Assembly (NCBI RefSeq): GCF_014898815.1 | Contig: NW_026515445.1 | Location: 1,178,001-1,242,000, forward strand | Direction of reading: 5' to 3' | Source: Panonychus citri | Taxonomy: Eukaryota; Arthropoda; Arachnida; Trombidiformes; Tetranychidae | Length of the DNA: 64,000 nt | Shown: positions 27,681 through 40,700 of the stretch, piece by piece | How the letters are laid out: each line of letters begins with the position of its first letter | How positions within the stretch are numbered: position 1 is the first letter of the stretch | Position numbers and translations under genes: made by a program | The notes under the pieces: generated by a model | The model's database searches: none | Told to the model about the DNA's origin: nothing | Seen by the model: the letters and a program-made list of their open reading frames with translations, nothing else

Positions 27681-29305
27681 ATGATATCAAAAATTATATG
27701 AAACATTATGTTAATATTATATCATCGAAACGAACAAAAACCAAACTATTAACTTCACTTGTGATTTATTCATTTTTCTATCCCAAAATTTTCATGGACA
27801 AATTTTCACCAATTAAACAACATAATAGTATAAAACAAAAAGAAAATCAATTTATTAATATCTCATCAGTATCGTTGATGTGTCGACTGAAAATATTAAT
27901 TGAATTGCAATATTAAGTAAACGATTCGAGTAACAATTAGGAATTCAAGGTGAATACGGAAGTTTTCATGGCTCTTATGAGCTACGAATTGAACTGAACC
28001 GGAGGTCAAATTAATTGTTAGATTCAATCAATTGGCTTAATTTTCTGGTTCAATTGAAACCTTTTGCTAGTTTTGTCTTTGATTAATCAGAAAGGAACAC
28101 TTGTTTTCTTATCTAATTGTTAACATTTGCTAAATTGTAACAATTAAACATCATCATAAACGAATTATCTATTTAATATCTTTCTATTGTTACATCATAA
28201 ATTGTTGGCTATCAGTAATTGGTGTATTGAGCTCATAAACGTCTAATCACTGCGATGACGATGGTCGTTAATCTTGACCCATTAATTGTGAAATTCAATC
28301 TAATTATATTCTTACACAATTTAATCTTAATCGCCCTTCCTTATATCCTTGAGCGATTAAATAAACTCCTCCACCATCACCTCCTCCTATTGATTAATCA
28401 ACATTATTTATAGCAAATTTAATCACTGATTGTAACTACATGAGAGAAAATGATTTCCCCACTTGTAGTTAATCAGCATTGATAATAATTATCATCAACT
28501 AAATCATAATTAACTATTTTCCAACTTCATTAATAGTTTTACATTTACTAAATCAACAACTTAACTTGGGTTAGTACAGAAAAATTTAGAATAGAAAAAT
28601 AAAATAGTAAATATTGAACTTCGAGAAAAAAAGTTTTTCTTATCCAATAGAACTTTTTGTTTATCAAAACTTTTCTTTTTCGTTCTCTTACCTTTTCAAA
28701 TAGAGAATCTATTTTTATATCCATTTAATTGTTAACTTAATTGTCCCCAAGGTCCAGTATTTATTATTAAAATGACCCTCCCATTTTATCCTATGTAACA
28801 ACGATTTGAACAAGTTCGAGTTTATCATTCAACAAAAGCATTGACTATAAATATCGATGAGGATGAAAATGATCAGGGTGATTATTGATAAATTCTGGTT
28901 GAAAAGTGCTGACGATTTATACTGAGTGAGTTAATTTCATTTTGATCTTCATCTTGTCGACATTAATTTACTTCAATTGGATTTAATTTAATTTAATTTA
29001 ATTTCAATCCTTGATTGTGTCTCACTCATTCATTATTTTCCAGTTAAAATTTTCAATGGTGATTAAATTGTGATTTAATTATTACTTAACTACTTCCTTG
29101 TGACTTTTTTTATATACAATTTATTTTTCAAGAGCAATTAACAATCACACAATTGATTTAATCTTGACAGTGACAATAAATTAATGTGAAACCATCAAAA
29201 CAATCAACTAAATTGGTGATTATTTGTTATTTATGATAAGTTATTTTTTCACCAATTCCAATTGAACCAAAGTTTTCCGATCTCATCTCGAAGTCTCTCT
29301 CGACC
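27681..29305. other. Intergenic: receptor 3' region and transporter upstream region
   Basis: The two genes are in tandem on the + strand. AT-rich, with many AATTGATT-like words and few GAT triplets. A possible poly(A) signal AATAAA lies at 28360-28365; no other gene is visible. Confidence 0.7.
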
Positions 29306-32300
29306 ATGAGCCGAACCAAAGGAATCTTATCTGTCATCGGCTGTTCGATAATCTACTTTTCTATTGGACTTTACTTTAGTTCGGGCAACACAGCGATCTA
29401 TTTAACCTCTTATCTTCGGGCTAAAACGGGCTCAAACGCGACCTTGACCGACTCTGTTTGGTTTCTCTATGCAGTCGGTTTATCAGCTGTTATCTTACCT
29501 TTCGGCGGCTGGTTAGACTCAAAAATTGGTGCACGTGGTGTTTGCCTACTCGGTGGACTATTGCAAAGGTAAGTTATCAACAGTAGCCTACGGAAAAATA
29601 CAACTGATCAAGTTGTAATGTTAATAAGAAAGTAAGAAAGGTTAATCATCATTAGCTTGTGGACAATATTAATTCATCATCGAAACTATTTCCCAATGAT
29701 ATAAGGTCAAGGAATCGTAATCATTAGCCACTGGTCATCATTTATCCAGTCATTAGCATTTAGTTTCATTGGATGACCATCATCATCATTATCGTCTTCC
29801 TTTCAACCTTAATCATAATCATCATCGAATCGATCTTGATAATCTTTCTCTCGAACTTGAATTTATGACTTAGAACTTCCTGATTTTATTGTACAATTTA
29901 TTAAGTCCAGTTAGTAGATTAAGACCATCAGTCATCGTATTCATCATCTTAATCTTAATCATCTTCCAAATTGTCAAATAGATGATAAAATCTTTCATAT
30001 ATTAATGTACAAAAGCAAACCAATTGGTTAATTTAGTTACCTTAATCTAATTATCTCACCTAATAGTAATTGCAATACAAAAAATTTACAGTTTCAACAA
30101 GGTTAAATAAGGTTAACTGGTTATCATAATCATCTTCATCACAATTAACCATCTTTAATTTACCTGAGGATTAAATTACAATGCAATTGAGATGTTAAAT
30201 TATACGAGATCAACCTGATTACCAATTAAATGTTAAACCTAATCAACGATAATCAATTGAAGATTTTTTTGTTTTTAAATCACGTTGATTATCAAATCAA
30301 ATACATAATATTGAAATCGATAACCATGTTAATCCTTTTAATGTGATATCGATTCAGTTTCATGTAATTTATGTGAATACATGATGACGATAATCATCCT
30401 CATCTTAATCTAGAAAAAGTAATCAAGAAGAAAAAATCAAAGGAGTATAAGTTAAAACATAAAACAAATTAATCTCATCAATTAAATTAATGAATTTAAG
30501 GAAAGGCCAAAAGTTCTCAGTGTAAATGGAAACATTAGTTTAATTAATTAGTTCGAGATTAGATCGAGATGCAGATTTTTTAATCAACCGAGAAAAAAGG
30601 GAAGAACTAAACTTTATCGAACTTGTTAATCTAACAAAATCCCCTGTAATCAACGGGTAAATGGTTCGAGATAGTCAAAGATTATGTTCTAATCAAAGAA
30701 ATGATATTGATCAGATTACAAATGATCAGATGATTAGTTGATGATCATATCTAAGTGTTGAATTAGATAATCAATACGAAGTGATTAAGCTCCGAGAGCT
30801 TCAGCTCGAATTGGTTAGATTTATGAAACTTCAATCGACTTAATCATTGACATTATCAGCTGTTGAAACTTTTCTCTTCTCACAGTAATTAACATTAATT
30901 ACCAATATTACTTTGTCATCATCTCAAAAGAGATGATGATATGAATTACATTTGAGATACATCATATTTTCACCAGCATCATCTTACTCTTTATAAGACC
31001 TCAGTCTATTAATAACAATTATCGATCAAGGTTATTTCAATTAACTTTGATTTAACTGTGAAAACTTGAAATTTCAATCGCTGATCACAATTGAATCACC
31101 CATTCATGTTAATCATGTAACGTCAATTAGTTAAATATTTACATGTGAAATACATGAGACTGGAAATCATTGGTTCCTGGTTTAAGGTTATCGAGAACTG
31201 AGTGACATCTATGGATTTGAAATGGAAGAGAAAAAGTTCAAATTTTCAATGGTTCGATTTAATCGAACCAATTGTTAATCGATTATAATCATTCATCAGT
31301 CTTAATCTTATTCTTAACTCTTATTTTCAATGGTTAAAGTGGCGGTATAATTGGAACTTATTTCGCTTTGGATCACAGTTTCCTTCTCGTGCTAATATGT
31401 TACGGCGGGAGTTTCTTACTGTCATGTGGTGTTGCATACACAGGACCATTAGTTGAGATTAACAAGGTAGGATTGCAATCGTAATTGTAGTTGATTGCGA
31501 AATCAATCAAATTGTTTTTACGCTACAATAATATTTTATTTTTATCCTTTCAGTGGTTCCCAGAAAAAAAAGGTCTCGTGACTGGAATCGCTTGTGCATC
31601 GATGGCATTTGCACCAACCGCTTGGACTCCCTTGATCACCACACAAATCAATCCCTTGAATATCCCACCTGACATGAAAGGGTGTGTACTGGTCATCAGT
31701 TATCCCTCTCCAGCATCATGCTAATATTAGTTTCCAATTATTATTTTCATTAGTTATTTCACCGATACCTTAGTATTGGAGCGAACCAAAGATTCACTTA
31801 TATTTCAAGGACTAGTGACCATGTTCATGTTTGCCCTTGGCACTGCGTTACTTTATCCTGCACCTTCAGCTGAAGATATTGAATCAGAAAAGGTAAATCA
31901 TCATTGCAATCATATGATTTTCATGTTATCTCATGATTTCAATTCCAATGGTTTCAACTCACTAATGAAATTCAATGAACCCAAACAATGTTACGTTTTG
32001 TTTTCATTAATTCTCAGACAAAATTTATTATTATGAAATTTTAATTGCTGCTTATAATAATCTCTCTCTCTCTTCCCTTAATTGTCTTCTCCACAGAAAG
32101 CCTCAGGCAATTTAGATTCTAATCCAGATAAACTTTCTAGTTACCGATTCGACGATGGCCTCACACCTTCCCAAGCCGTTAGAACTTTCGAGTTTCTAAT
32201 TTTATCCATAAAAATCATGTTAACCGAACTTGTATTTTTTTATCTTCTCTTTGTTTACAAGGTAAGATTTTAATTATCTCTAATTACTTACTTTTAATAG

Positions 32301-34071
32301 ACAATCAATAGTTACAATCACACTTAGCGAGTAAAATTATTTTCAAATTGAATTTTAATCTCCTAATCATACTTGTGATTAATGTATTGATTAGCAAAAG
32401 GAGTTGATTGTTATACCTTGCGGATATTTGAATTAAAATTGTTAAATTGTTAATCCAATATCCTGAAATTAATATTTAGTTTACTCAATCAATCAACTTA
32501 ACAGTTAATCAATCAATCAATTTTTCAGTTTTATTTGTTAACACGAGGAAAAAAAAACATTATTATCAATAAATTTAACTTTTTCTTGTAACAATTTAAC
32601 TGTTGTTGATTTTTGATCAGGATTGATTACTGGTGAATAGCCAATAATTATTTTTAACTGTAGTTTAATCAACAATCAGTCAAGGCTTGCAAATAGGAAA
32701 ATTGAATTAATTGTATTTCTTTAAAGTGATTGACGGATTTTCCCGAGCTTTAGTTAATTATTGTAAATTTCAAGTCATCATTACGCTGCTTTGGTAATTG
32801 TTAACGAAATTCAATTGCATATTAAATTCAATGTGATTTAAGCTTGAAAATTGAACAATTAACCTTGTTCACAATTGTAATTAAGCATTTAATAGCAATC
32901 AGAGTGAGCCAATTGATTGCAAGGTTACATTAAACATTTTATATACTTTTTTTAAGGTTAAGTATTTTAAGTTAATTGAAATCATTTAAATCAATTGATT
33001 TGTTAACTGTCCTTTTCTGATTCTACAATTTTATTGATTAAGCCCTTTGGTCAAACATTTATCCATAATGACCTCATGTTATCAACTATTGGAGCTTGTG
33101 CCGGACTGTCCAATACATTTTGTCGTCTCTTTATGGGCTACGTTAAAGACATTTTTAGTTACAAGGTAATTGATTTACTTTTAATTGTTTCTTCATCTGA
33201 CTAATCAAGAAAATTACAATTAAAAGGTTTGCTGTTTACCTCTGAGTGCACTTTCAACCATTTTGATTGCTTCACTTCCGTTCACATCGATGGCACATCC
33301 ACTCGTTTACTCGGTTGCTGTTGTCGCGGCTTTGGGTATCATTGGATCACAATATGCGCTCATGCCATCGGCGGTCACTGATATTTTCGGTGAAAAACAT
33401 GCATCGATAAATATTGGGCTGGTCTATGTCTCAACGGTAAGTTAAGGTCATTTCTGGACTTGCTTTTGGCACTTTTTCACCTTTTCACTTATATTATTCA
33501 ATAGGTTATCGCTGATGTTGGTGGTGCCTTAGGGTCACAATATTTAACTGAATATCTTGGTTGGACCGGAATGATCTATGCAATCAGTTTCTGTGCTTTT
33601 ATGGGTAATTATTGATAATTTCAATTGTTCAAATAAAATTAACGCTTAATTATCTTGATTGATCAGCTGATGAGTAATCATAGCGTAGCATGAGCTTTTT
33701 CATGGTTACAAATCAAGACCACTGATCAGCTGATAAATTGTCAGATTATCATCACATGAACAATTAAACTAAACTCATGAACTTAGTCAGAAGAAGAGAA
33801 ATTATCACATCAATTTAATGAGCAATTCTTTCAATTTTCAGATTTCTTAGCGACATTCGCACTTCCATCTGACCCGGCCAAGAGACTTCGAGAAAAACTT
33901 GACGGGGACAAACACACAATGACTGAAGTAACACAGAGCTACACAATCAGTTTACCAAGAGGAAAACTATCATCACCATCGCCTGCATATAATTATAATC
34001 GAAGCGCAGTTCCAGTTCCAGTTATACTCCCAGAAATTTATCTACTCAGAAAAGAGTCAACGAAGAGATAG
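29306..34071 (+). CDS. Major facilitator superfamily transporter, oxalate/formate-antiporter-like
   Basis: Nine exons join in frame to 494 residues plus TAG: 29306-29568, 31340-31466, 31554-31681, 31754-31892, 32097-32261, 33043-33165, 33227-33436, 33505-33604, 33842-34071. The ATG follows CGACC, a good animal context. The protein is a plasma- or organelle-membrane carrier with about 12 hydrophobic segments. Loop 2-3 carries the MFS signature (residues 67-78, GGWLDSKIGARG). Residues 131-141 (WFPEKKGLVTG) and 174-183 (YFTDTLVLER) resemble the oxalate/formate antiporter and related monocarboxylate-carrier group. A charged loop of about 60 residues divides the two six-helix halves, and a hydrophilic tail of about 70 residues ends the protein. 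The NAT at 44-46 is a possible glycosylation site. The third intron has a GTGTGT donor. Substrate cannot be told from sequence; animal members are mostly uncharacterised. Confidence 0.88.
29569..31339 (+). other. Transporter intron 1 (1.77 kb)
   Basis: GTAAGT...AAAG, splitting a Ser codon after MFS motif A. AT-rich; nothing else recognised. Confidence 0.85.
32262..33042 (+). other. Transporter intron 5 (781 nt)
   Basis: GTAAGA...TAAG, phase 0, lying between the first helix of the C-terminal half and its PFGQ loop. AT-rich with AATCAATC repeats; no gene seen. Confidence 0.85.
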
Positions 34072-34098
34072 ATTCAAAAGAAGAGGCCAAACATCTTA

Positions 34099-34104
34099 AA
34101 TAAA
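34099..34104 (+). other. Possible poly(A) signal of the transporter gene
   Basis: AATAAA 28 nt after the stop codon; a second AATAAA lies at 34647-34652. Which is used cannot be told, since this hexamer is frequent in such AT-rich DNA. Confidence 0.3.
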
Positions 34105-34184
34105 TGTAATAATTATCTGATTTCAAATCGACGATATTTTCATTGTAAATGTTTATAAAAATTGAAACTGTTGCTTTGATCTTT

Positions 34185-34196
34185 CAATAGATGGCA
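34185..34196 (+). promoter_or_regulatory. CTCF-like motif (candidate)
   Basis: CAATAGATGGCA, about 115 nt downstream of the transporter stop. It is the exact reverse complement of part of the site at 61885-61897. It resembles the core of the animal CTCF motif (CCACTAGRKGGCA). A single short match in AT-rich DNA is weak evidence. Confidence 0.2.
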
Positions 34197-34435
34197 TAAG
34201 GAGTTTCACCAGATTTCTAACAAATCAAAGTGAAACTGGATTAACTGTAACAATCTAATTTATTTTTTAGTCAAACCAATTTAGTAAAAAAAAAAGACTG
34301 AAATATGAAAATTTATCCTCTCAAATCAATCGAAACGTGAATTCTAGAACCAATTAAACCGAATAAACCCACGAATATTTGCTGTTTGTGTCCTTTCCAT
34401 AGAAAAAGTGTAATCAGCTGATCCAAATGTTTTGC

Positions 34436-34437
<2 letters not shown>

Positions 34438-34475
<38 letters not shown>

Positions 34476-34484
34476 CTCTCTCTT
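34438..34484. repeat. (CT)n microsatellite
   Basis: Longest dinucleotide run in the window, about 47 nt with a single G interruption at 34473. Confidence 0.95.
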
Positions 34485-37400
34485 CTCATAAGACTGAGGT
34501 CTCTTCTCCTTTACTCTTTGCTCCCACCTAAATTATCTCACTCTATCTAAAGTTGTTCTGGTCAAAGGCTCATTCAGATTATTTGTCCTTTAATGTGACA
34601 ATACTGCAAAGTTGTTTGATTAGGAGCAAAATGTATAATAATTTGCAATAAAGACTATCTCTTGGTGGGTCATAATGACCAACAATGATTAAAGTTGAGG
34701 TCAGTAGTCGAAAATGGTCAATTTCGATCAAATTGAATGATAATGATGCTTCTGTTTGACTTTGACTCTCTTTTGACCCTCAATAGTCTAAGGTCAATAA
34801 ATGATAAAAGGTGGATTGATCTGAACGGACACTCGTTCAATCCTTTAGGTAATTATTTTGCTTGTGTTTACCAACTAATTTTACAGAATTAATTTATAAG
34901 TCCAATGATAAATGAAGTTCTCACGGATATCAATCTATCATTCCTATGAGCGAAATCAAATTTAAAAATCAAATGACCCATCAAACTGATTAATAAACTG
35001 ACCTAATAAGACTAAAGAATCTTCAAGGTCAAAGGTAAAGTAATCAAACATTTTGTTATTACAAAATCAGTTCTAAATAAGGACGATGGATGTGGAAATC
35101 TGCTCGTTATTTTTTAGATTAACAATCAAAAAACTTTAACCAAATGATTAAAGTTAAAAATGAAATCAATTGCAATGGACAAAATGTTATGGTTATGTTA
35201 ACAGAGGAAGAAACTTAAATAAATGATTTGGACCATTGGTGATTTAATGATGGATAAAGTGATAATAATGAGAGATTTGAAGATGATGATGAGTATTCAT
35301 CATGATTGTTGATGATGAGGATAAGGATGAGAAAAAAGTTCTATGGATTATATTTGGATAACTGTGATTAGTGTTCTATTGGAAGTGAAGTTGAAGAGAT
35401 GGAAAGTGGATATTCAATTGTTGCCTGATAGTTACCAAGGATGAAGTTGGAGTTAAGATTTAAAGAGAGCGATCGAGTGAGAGTGAGAGAGAAAGGTGTT
35501 GATGATGATAATGATGAGAAAAGATGAAATGAGGTCAGAATAAGTGCTTTTGTATAGACAATTTTGTCCTTACTAACCTTTATTGTTAATTCAATGAGAT
35601 AAATAGTATGACAAGCAAAACGTGGATGCATAATTTGTCACTGGCTATTCAAAGATGCGGATACTAATAATGATGATGATGATGATATTCAGAGGATATT
35701 GCATCATTCAATGGGTTACTTGCTGACCTCTTCAGTGTCGATCAAGCAAAACTAACATTCAACAATCAGAGAAAATCAAAAAAAAGTGTCTACAGTTAAG
35801 ATGATCACTTGAATCTTTATCATATTTGTTCATTCATGTTACCTGTTCCAGCAAAGAGCAGAAAAACAATAAAAACTTTTATGAATAATAATACGAAAGC
35901 ATTTTGATTAACAGCAATGATAATCTACCATCATTATCATCAACTTGATCTCTCACTCCTTATTGTAATGATAGTTTATGATGCTGATAATGATAATAAA
36001 AACAAAAGCATCACTAGAATAATAAATTGATGATGAATTTTTTTCTCGAATAAAAAAATAACTTATTGCATTATAACTTTTTCCATCAAGATATTGGTTA
36101 ACATCATAGTATCGGAGGAGATGATACAAGTAACTTAGCATCCTCATCATTACCATCATCATCTCTTGTTTGTATTTTTTTTTGTATCAACAAAAAAAAC
36201 AGTTAATACCTTGAACATCATTTGTACAACAGGTTTTTCAAATGGATCTTAAATTGTGTTCATAATTTTTTCCATCCTCATCCTTAGCATCATTATCCTC
36301 ATCCCAGTCATCATCATCATCATCATCTCATTGATCTTATGCAAGAGGAGGTGGAGGAGGTTACAGGAACAACTATTAATAAAAAATAGTCATGAAGTTT
36401 TCTCTTCTCTCTCTCTCTCATCGTTTTCCTCCCTTCTATTTCCTCTTCCTCCTCCTCTTATCATCCTCTTAATCATCCTAAAGTCTTCAACATTGACAGT
36501 TAACATTCAACTTTTTTCACACTAACCCATTTGTCTTACCAAAGTTGTCATCATCTTATCATAACAAAAAGAGATGAGGATGAAAAAAATAGTGGAAACA
36601 TAAACAAAGATGAAAGTTAATTAAGATCAATATGAAACAATTAACATTATCACAATTTATCAAGAGTGTTAAGAGTGATACATAATTGAGATGAAAGTTA
36701 ATTCAGTTAATTTTATGTTTGTTTATATATATTGTATTGTAATTGTTAATAAACAAAATTATTTACAAATTGTTTTGATATCAATGATTAAGGATTATGA
36801 TTAATTTAACTGTCCAATTTGATCAAGTTTTGTTTGTCAGCAAAATCAAGATTTTATATATAAATACAAGGATACAATTTACACAGTTAAATTTTAAATT
36901 AGTTCTGATTTAATTGTCTTGGAAACTTGATTCAATTTTATCGATCAGGCTGAACTTTTTTTATATCCATCTTATAAATGAATTTAAATCTCATTGTTGA
37001 TAGTTTGCCTTGAATCTTGGTGATGGTGATGATGGTTGATCATCATCATGGTGTTAACGGAATTGATCAGGTTTCTCCTCAGCGGGATAAGTAGAAACTT
37101 TGAGATGATGAAGATGAAGATGATCATGATCATGATGATCATGAAAATATTATCATGATCCTATAAACATTGTAAGGGGATGAAGATGGTGATGATAGTT
37201 GATAGTGGGAAGAAAAAAAGTTTCAGAAAATAGGATGAGAAAGAAAGTGAGAATGATGAGATGATGATAAAAGATGATGCTGATGATGAGAAGTGATCTG
37301 AATTACATCAACATGGGGTTATGATGATGATGGATGATGATCATAATCCAGGTTCTTTCTTGAATCGTTAACTTGCCCCGGAAGTTATAGTGAATGTGTC

Positions 37401-37788
37401 TCTTGTTTAGATGACAATCAAGATAATGATGATAGAGATGAAGAAGATGATAATGATGATAAGATGATGTTCATTGAATTAAATTAAATCTTCCAAGTTT
37501 TATCAACTCTCTCTCTCTCTTTCTCTCATATTGGTGTCATATCGAAGTAGGAAAAAAGTTTTCTTTCTCAAATCAAACTCGAATCTTTTTAGTCTTACTA
37601 ATTAAGATTTTAATTGTTCAATTATATTATTTTTACAAAATTAGTTACTGAGCAACTTTCCAGTTTTGTTTGAAGCTTCAATTTGTGTGGTCAAAAGTAT
37701 TTGCGTGGTCACTCGTTGAGAAGATTGCAACAGGTAAACATTGATCTGAATTGTCGTTAATCTCAATGCAAATGATTTTATCCTTTTC

Positions 37789-40700
37789 CTAGTTAGTTGG
37801 TCCAAGGCATTCACATTCAGTTGATGAATTGAAATACGAATTTGACATTGAACATAGTCTGTCAATGGGAGTCATTGATGAGCCGAATAAACTATTTCCA
37901 TTATTGTTATTATTACTATTATTATCCATTGAAGATGATGATCCCTGATGAGAGTTGTGATGATGATGGTGGTGATGGTGATGTGGATGATTAGAAATAA
38001 GTTGTGCTTGAGAAAGAGGGTGAGGGTGAATTGGGTGATGTGATGAAGAGAGACTCTCATCACCTCCATTACTATTTGCTCCATTTCCATGTAAGACATC
38101 ATCTAATCCACCTAAACTCGCATCACTGTCCATCCCGAGATCTCCCTTTGAATAGCCTTCTCCGTGAGGTGAATAATAAGAGTCTGAAATCAATCATGAT
38201 AATGATGGTAAAGTTAATGAAGGTGTTAATGTTTCAATGGATAAACAATGATAACGATAAAAGGTCAACAATGAATTAGGTCAGTGGTCAATCTATTTGG
38301 GTTTACTGATCATCTGAAAAGAAACTGATTACTAAAAATCAATTCTTCAACATGATGATTGTTGCTTATTACCGTTAATCCAAGTGTTTGAATTAATTTT
38401 ATTTGAGATTGAAATTGAAATTGATTGACTTACCATCATCAGGACTATGTGATAAGTATTGAATTGGTGCTACTGAAAAGGTTGATGGTGAATCGATGGA
38501 TGAGGAATCAGTTAAATGACCAGAGCCTGAATGTCCTAATCTTGAATAAGGTGACATCTTATCGAGAGACGATTTATCTCCTTCACCATTGTGTGATTGT
38601 TGGTGTGATTGTGATGCTAATTGTTGCTGTTTACGTTGAATTTTTTTCAACTAAACAGGAAAAAAAATATGAGAGATAAAACAAATTGTCAACTAAACTA
38701 ATCGATAAAAGTTAATCCATAAGATAAACACAAAAACAAAGATAATTAAAGATTAGCGATTAAAACTCAGAACTCACTTTTGCTCTCTGATTTTGAAACC
38801 AAACTTGGACTATTCGTACACTTAATCCTGTTTCCTTAGCAAGCGATTCTCGAACCTTTGAAAAGTATCAATAGTTCAACAATTAACAACAAGATTAATT
38901 GATTGATTAAATTTTCCACCAATTTGATTGACTTACTTTTCGACAAGGCTTTTGACTAACTTCGAATGAGGCTTTAAAGGCTCGACGTTGAGCTGTAGTT
39001 AATATGGTTCGAGGCCTTTTAGGTCCTCGGCGTCCATCGTGTCTACCATCATGTCGTCCTTCATGTCGACTCTCAGTTCGTTGATTAACTAAATTCGTAG
39101 TGGACACTGTAGTTGTCGTTGTCGATCCAGAAACCGTTTGAAGAATCCCTTGACCGCTTGGTATTGGACTATTTTGATTATTATTTGGCACAACAGCATT
39201 TTCACCTTTGAAAGAAATTAAAGTTAAACAATTAAAACTCCAATCATCATCATCAATTTATGATTAAAATGCTGATGAAAACCCCAATTGATTAGCAAAC
39301 CATTGACTGGCCTTTTCTCATTATTAAATAAACGGTTAATCATTATGATCATTATGCTGATGTTGATCCTTAACATCAACATGAAACATAAAAAGATAAC
39401 AATTAATTGTTTCAGATCACGTGCGATATTTACTCAACAATAATAACCCTGAGACCCCATGTGACCTGATTTATTGGCTCATCTTACATTTACCGTTAAT
39501 CTGATAGTTTTTCTGATTAAGCCAGTAGTTTATCTTGATAATAAACACTGTTATTTAACCATAACCATAATAATGGTGATTAAATAATATGATAATGGTT
39601 ATCATTTAAGTCAATTTATCTCATGACAATTTAACCCGGACGCCTTTTTATTACCATGATCGGCATTTGATCTTAGGCCACTTTTTGTGTCTACAATCAG
39701 CAACAACACGATGTTTTCAGGCACGAGGCAAGGATACCACAAACAGAGTGATAAACAAATCAATGAACAATTATATTAATCAATCAACGGAAACAATTAC
39801 TAAAAAAAGTGCATAAGGTTGATGATAACAATCAACTGATTGTGAAATTTGCATAGCGATGGGAGGTTGATAGTTGATCATTGCGATTCTCTAGTTAAAA
39901 TTAATTGTCATTCAATAATGTTGACTCATTTTTATCAATATTCTGATTGGACTCTCGATTAATCAATTGGGAGATTTCATAATTAATTGAGTTTGACACT
40001 CGTGTTGATTACAGTTAATTGTTGTTTACTTACTTGTTTGTGTGGACATTTGAAGAATTGCTAATTCTTTCTCGAAATCAGGCCGACAAAATAATCTACC
40101 CGATCTGAATACATATTGATCTCCTTTTTTTAATTGTTTACCACAATCAACGCAAGTGAAACAATCAAGGTGAAATATTGAATCCAAAGCTCTCATAACC
40201 ATTTCACTTGAAGATATTTTTTCACAACATCCTGTACATTTGGCACCATACAATCTGGTTGACAATTAAATGACAAAAACAAAAGAAACAATTAAATGAC
40301 AATCAAGACAACAATACATTATCCTAATCCAAAGCAATTAAATTGATCCTTCATTGATGTAAAATCATATTCTAGAATCCAAATATTAAGATTGAAACAA
40401 AGTGAAGGATAAGTTATAAGATTTTCATATTTTCCCGCTAACACTTTCTTCCTGGTTTTGTTTCATTTAATTATCTTTTAATTAACATTCAAAATGATTC
40501 ATATCAACATTATATTTCTGTATTCATTTTTGATAACCTTCGCCTTGAGTTTTTTGTAGTTCACTTGTTGAGTAAAATTCTGTGACCAACTAACAGTAAA
40601 CTAAATTGAGATAAACTATTGATAAAATATAAGAATCAAGATTATCTCGAATATGAATAATATGAATATTAAATTGTTCTAAATGCTTCAAGATGATTGT

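Larger units (their letters stand above)
34072..37788. other. Intergenic, convergent between transporter (+) and LMX1 (-)
   Basis: The 3' ends of the two genes face each other. The stretch holds a (CT)n run, GAT/ATC-rich simple sequence (about 35280-36500 and 37020-37470), including a palindromic ATGATC run at about 37120-37145. Open frames here are low-complexity. No gene is recognised. Confidence 0.7.

Noticed and set aside
37081..37160. ATGATC-rich direct and palindromic run, considered as a CRISPR-like or structured repeat array
   Set aside because: There are no spacers; it is imperfect simple sequence of the kind found throughout this eukaryotic window.
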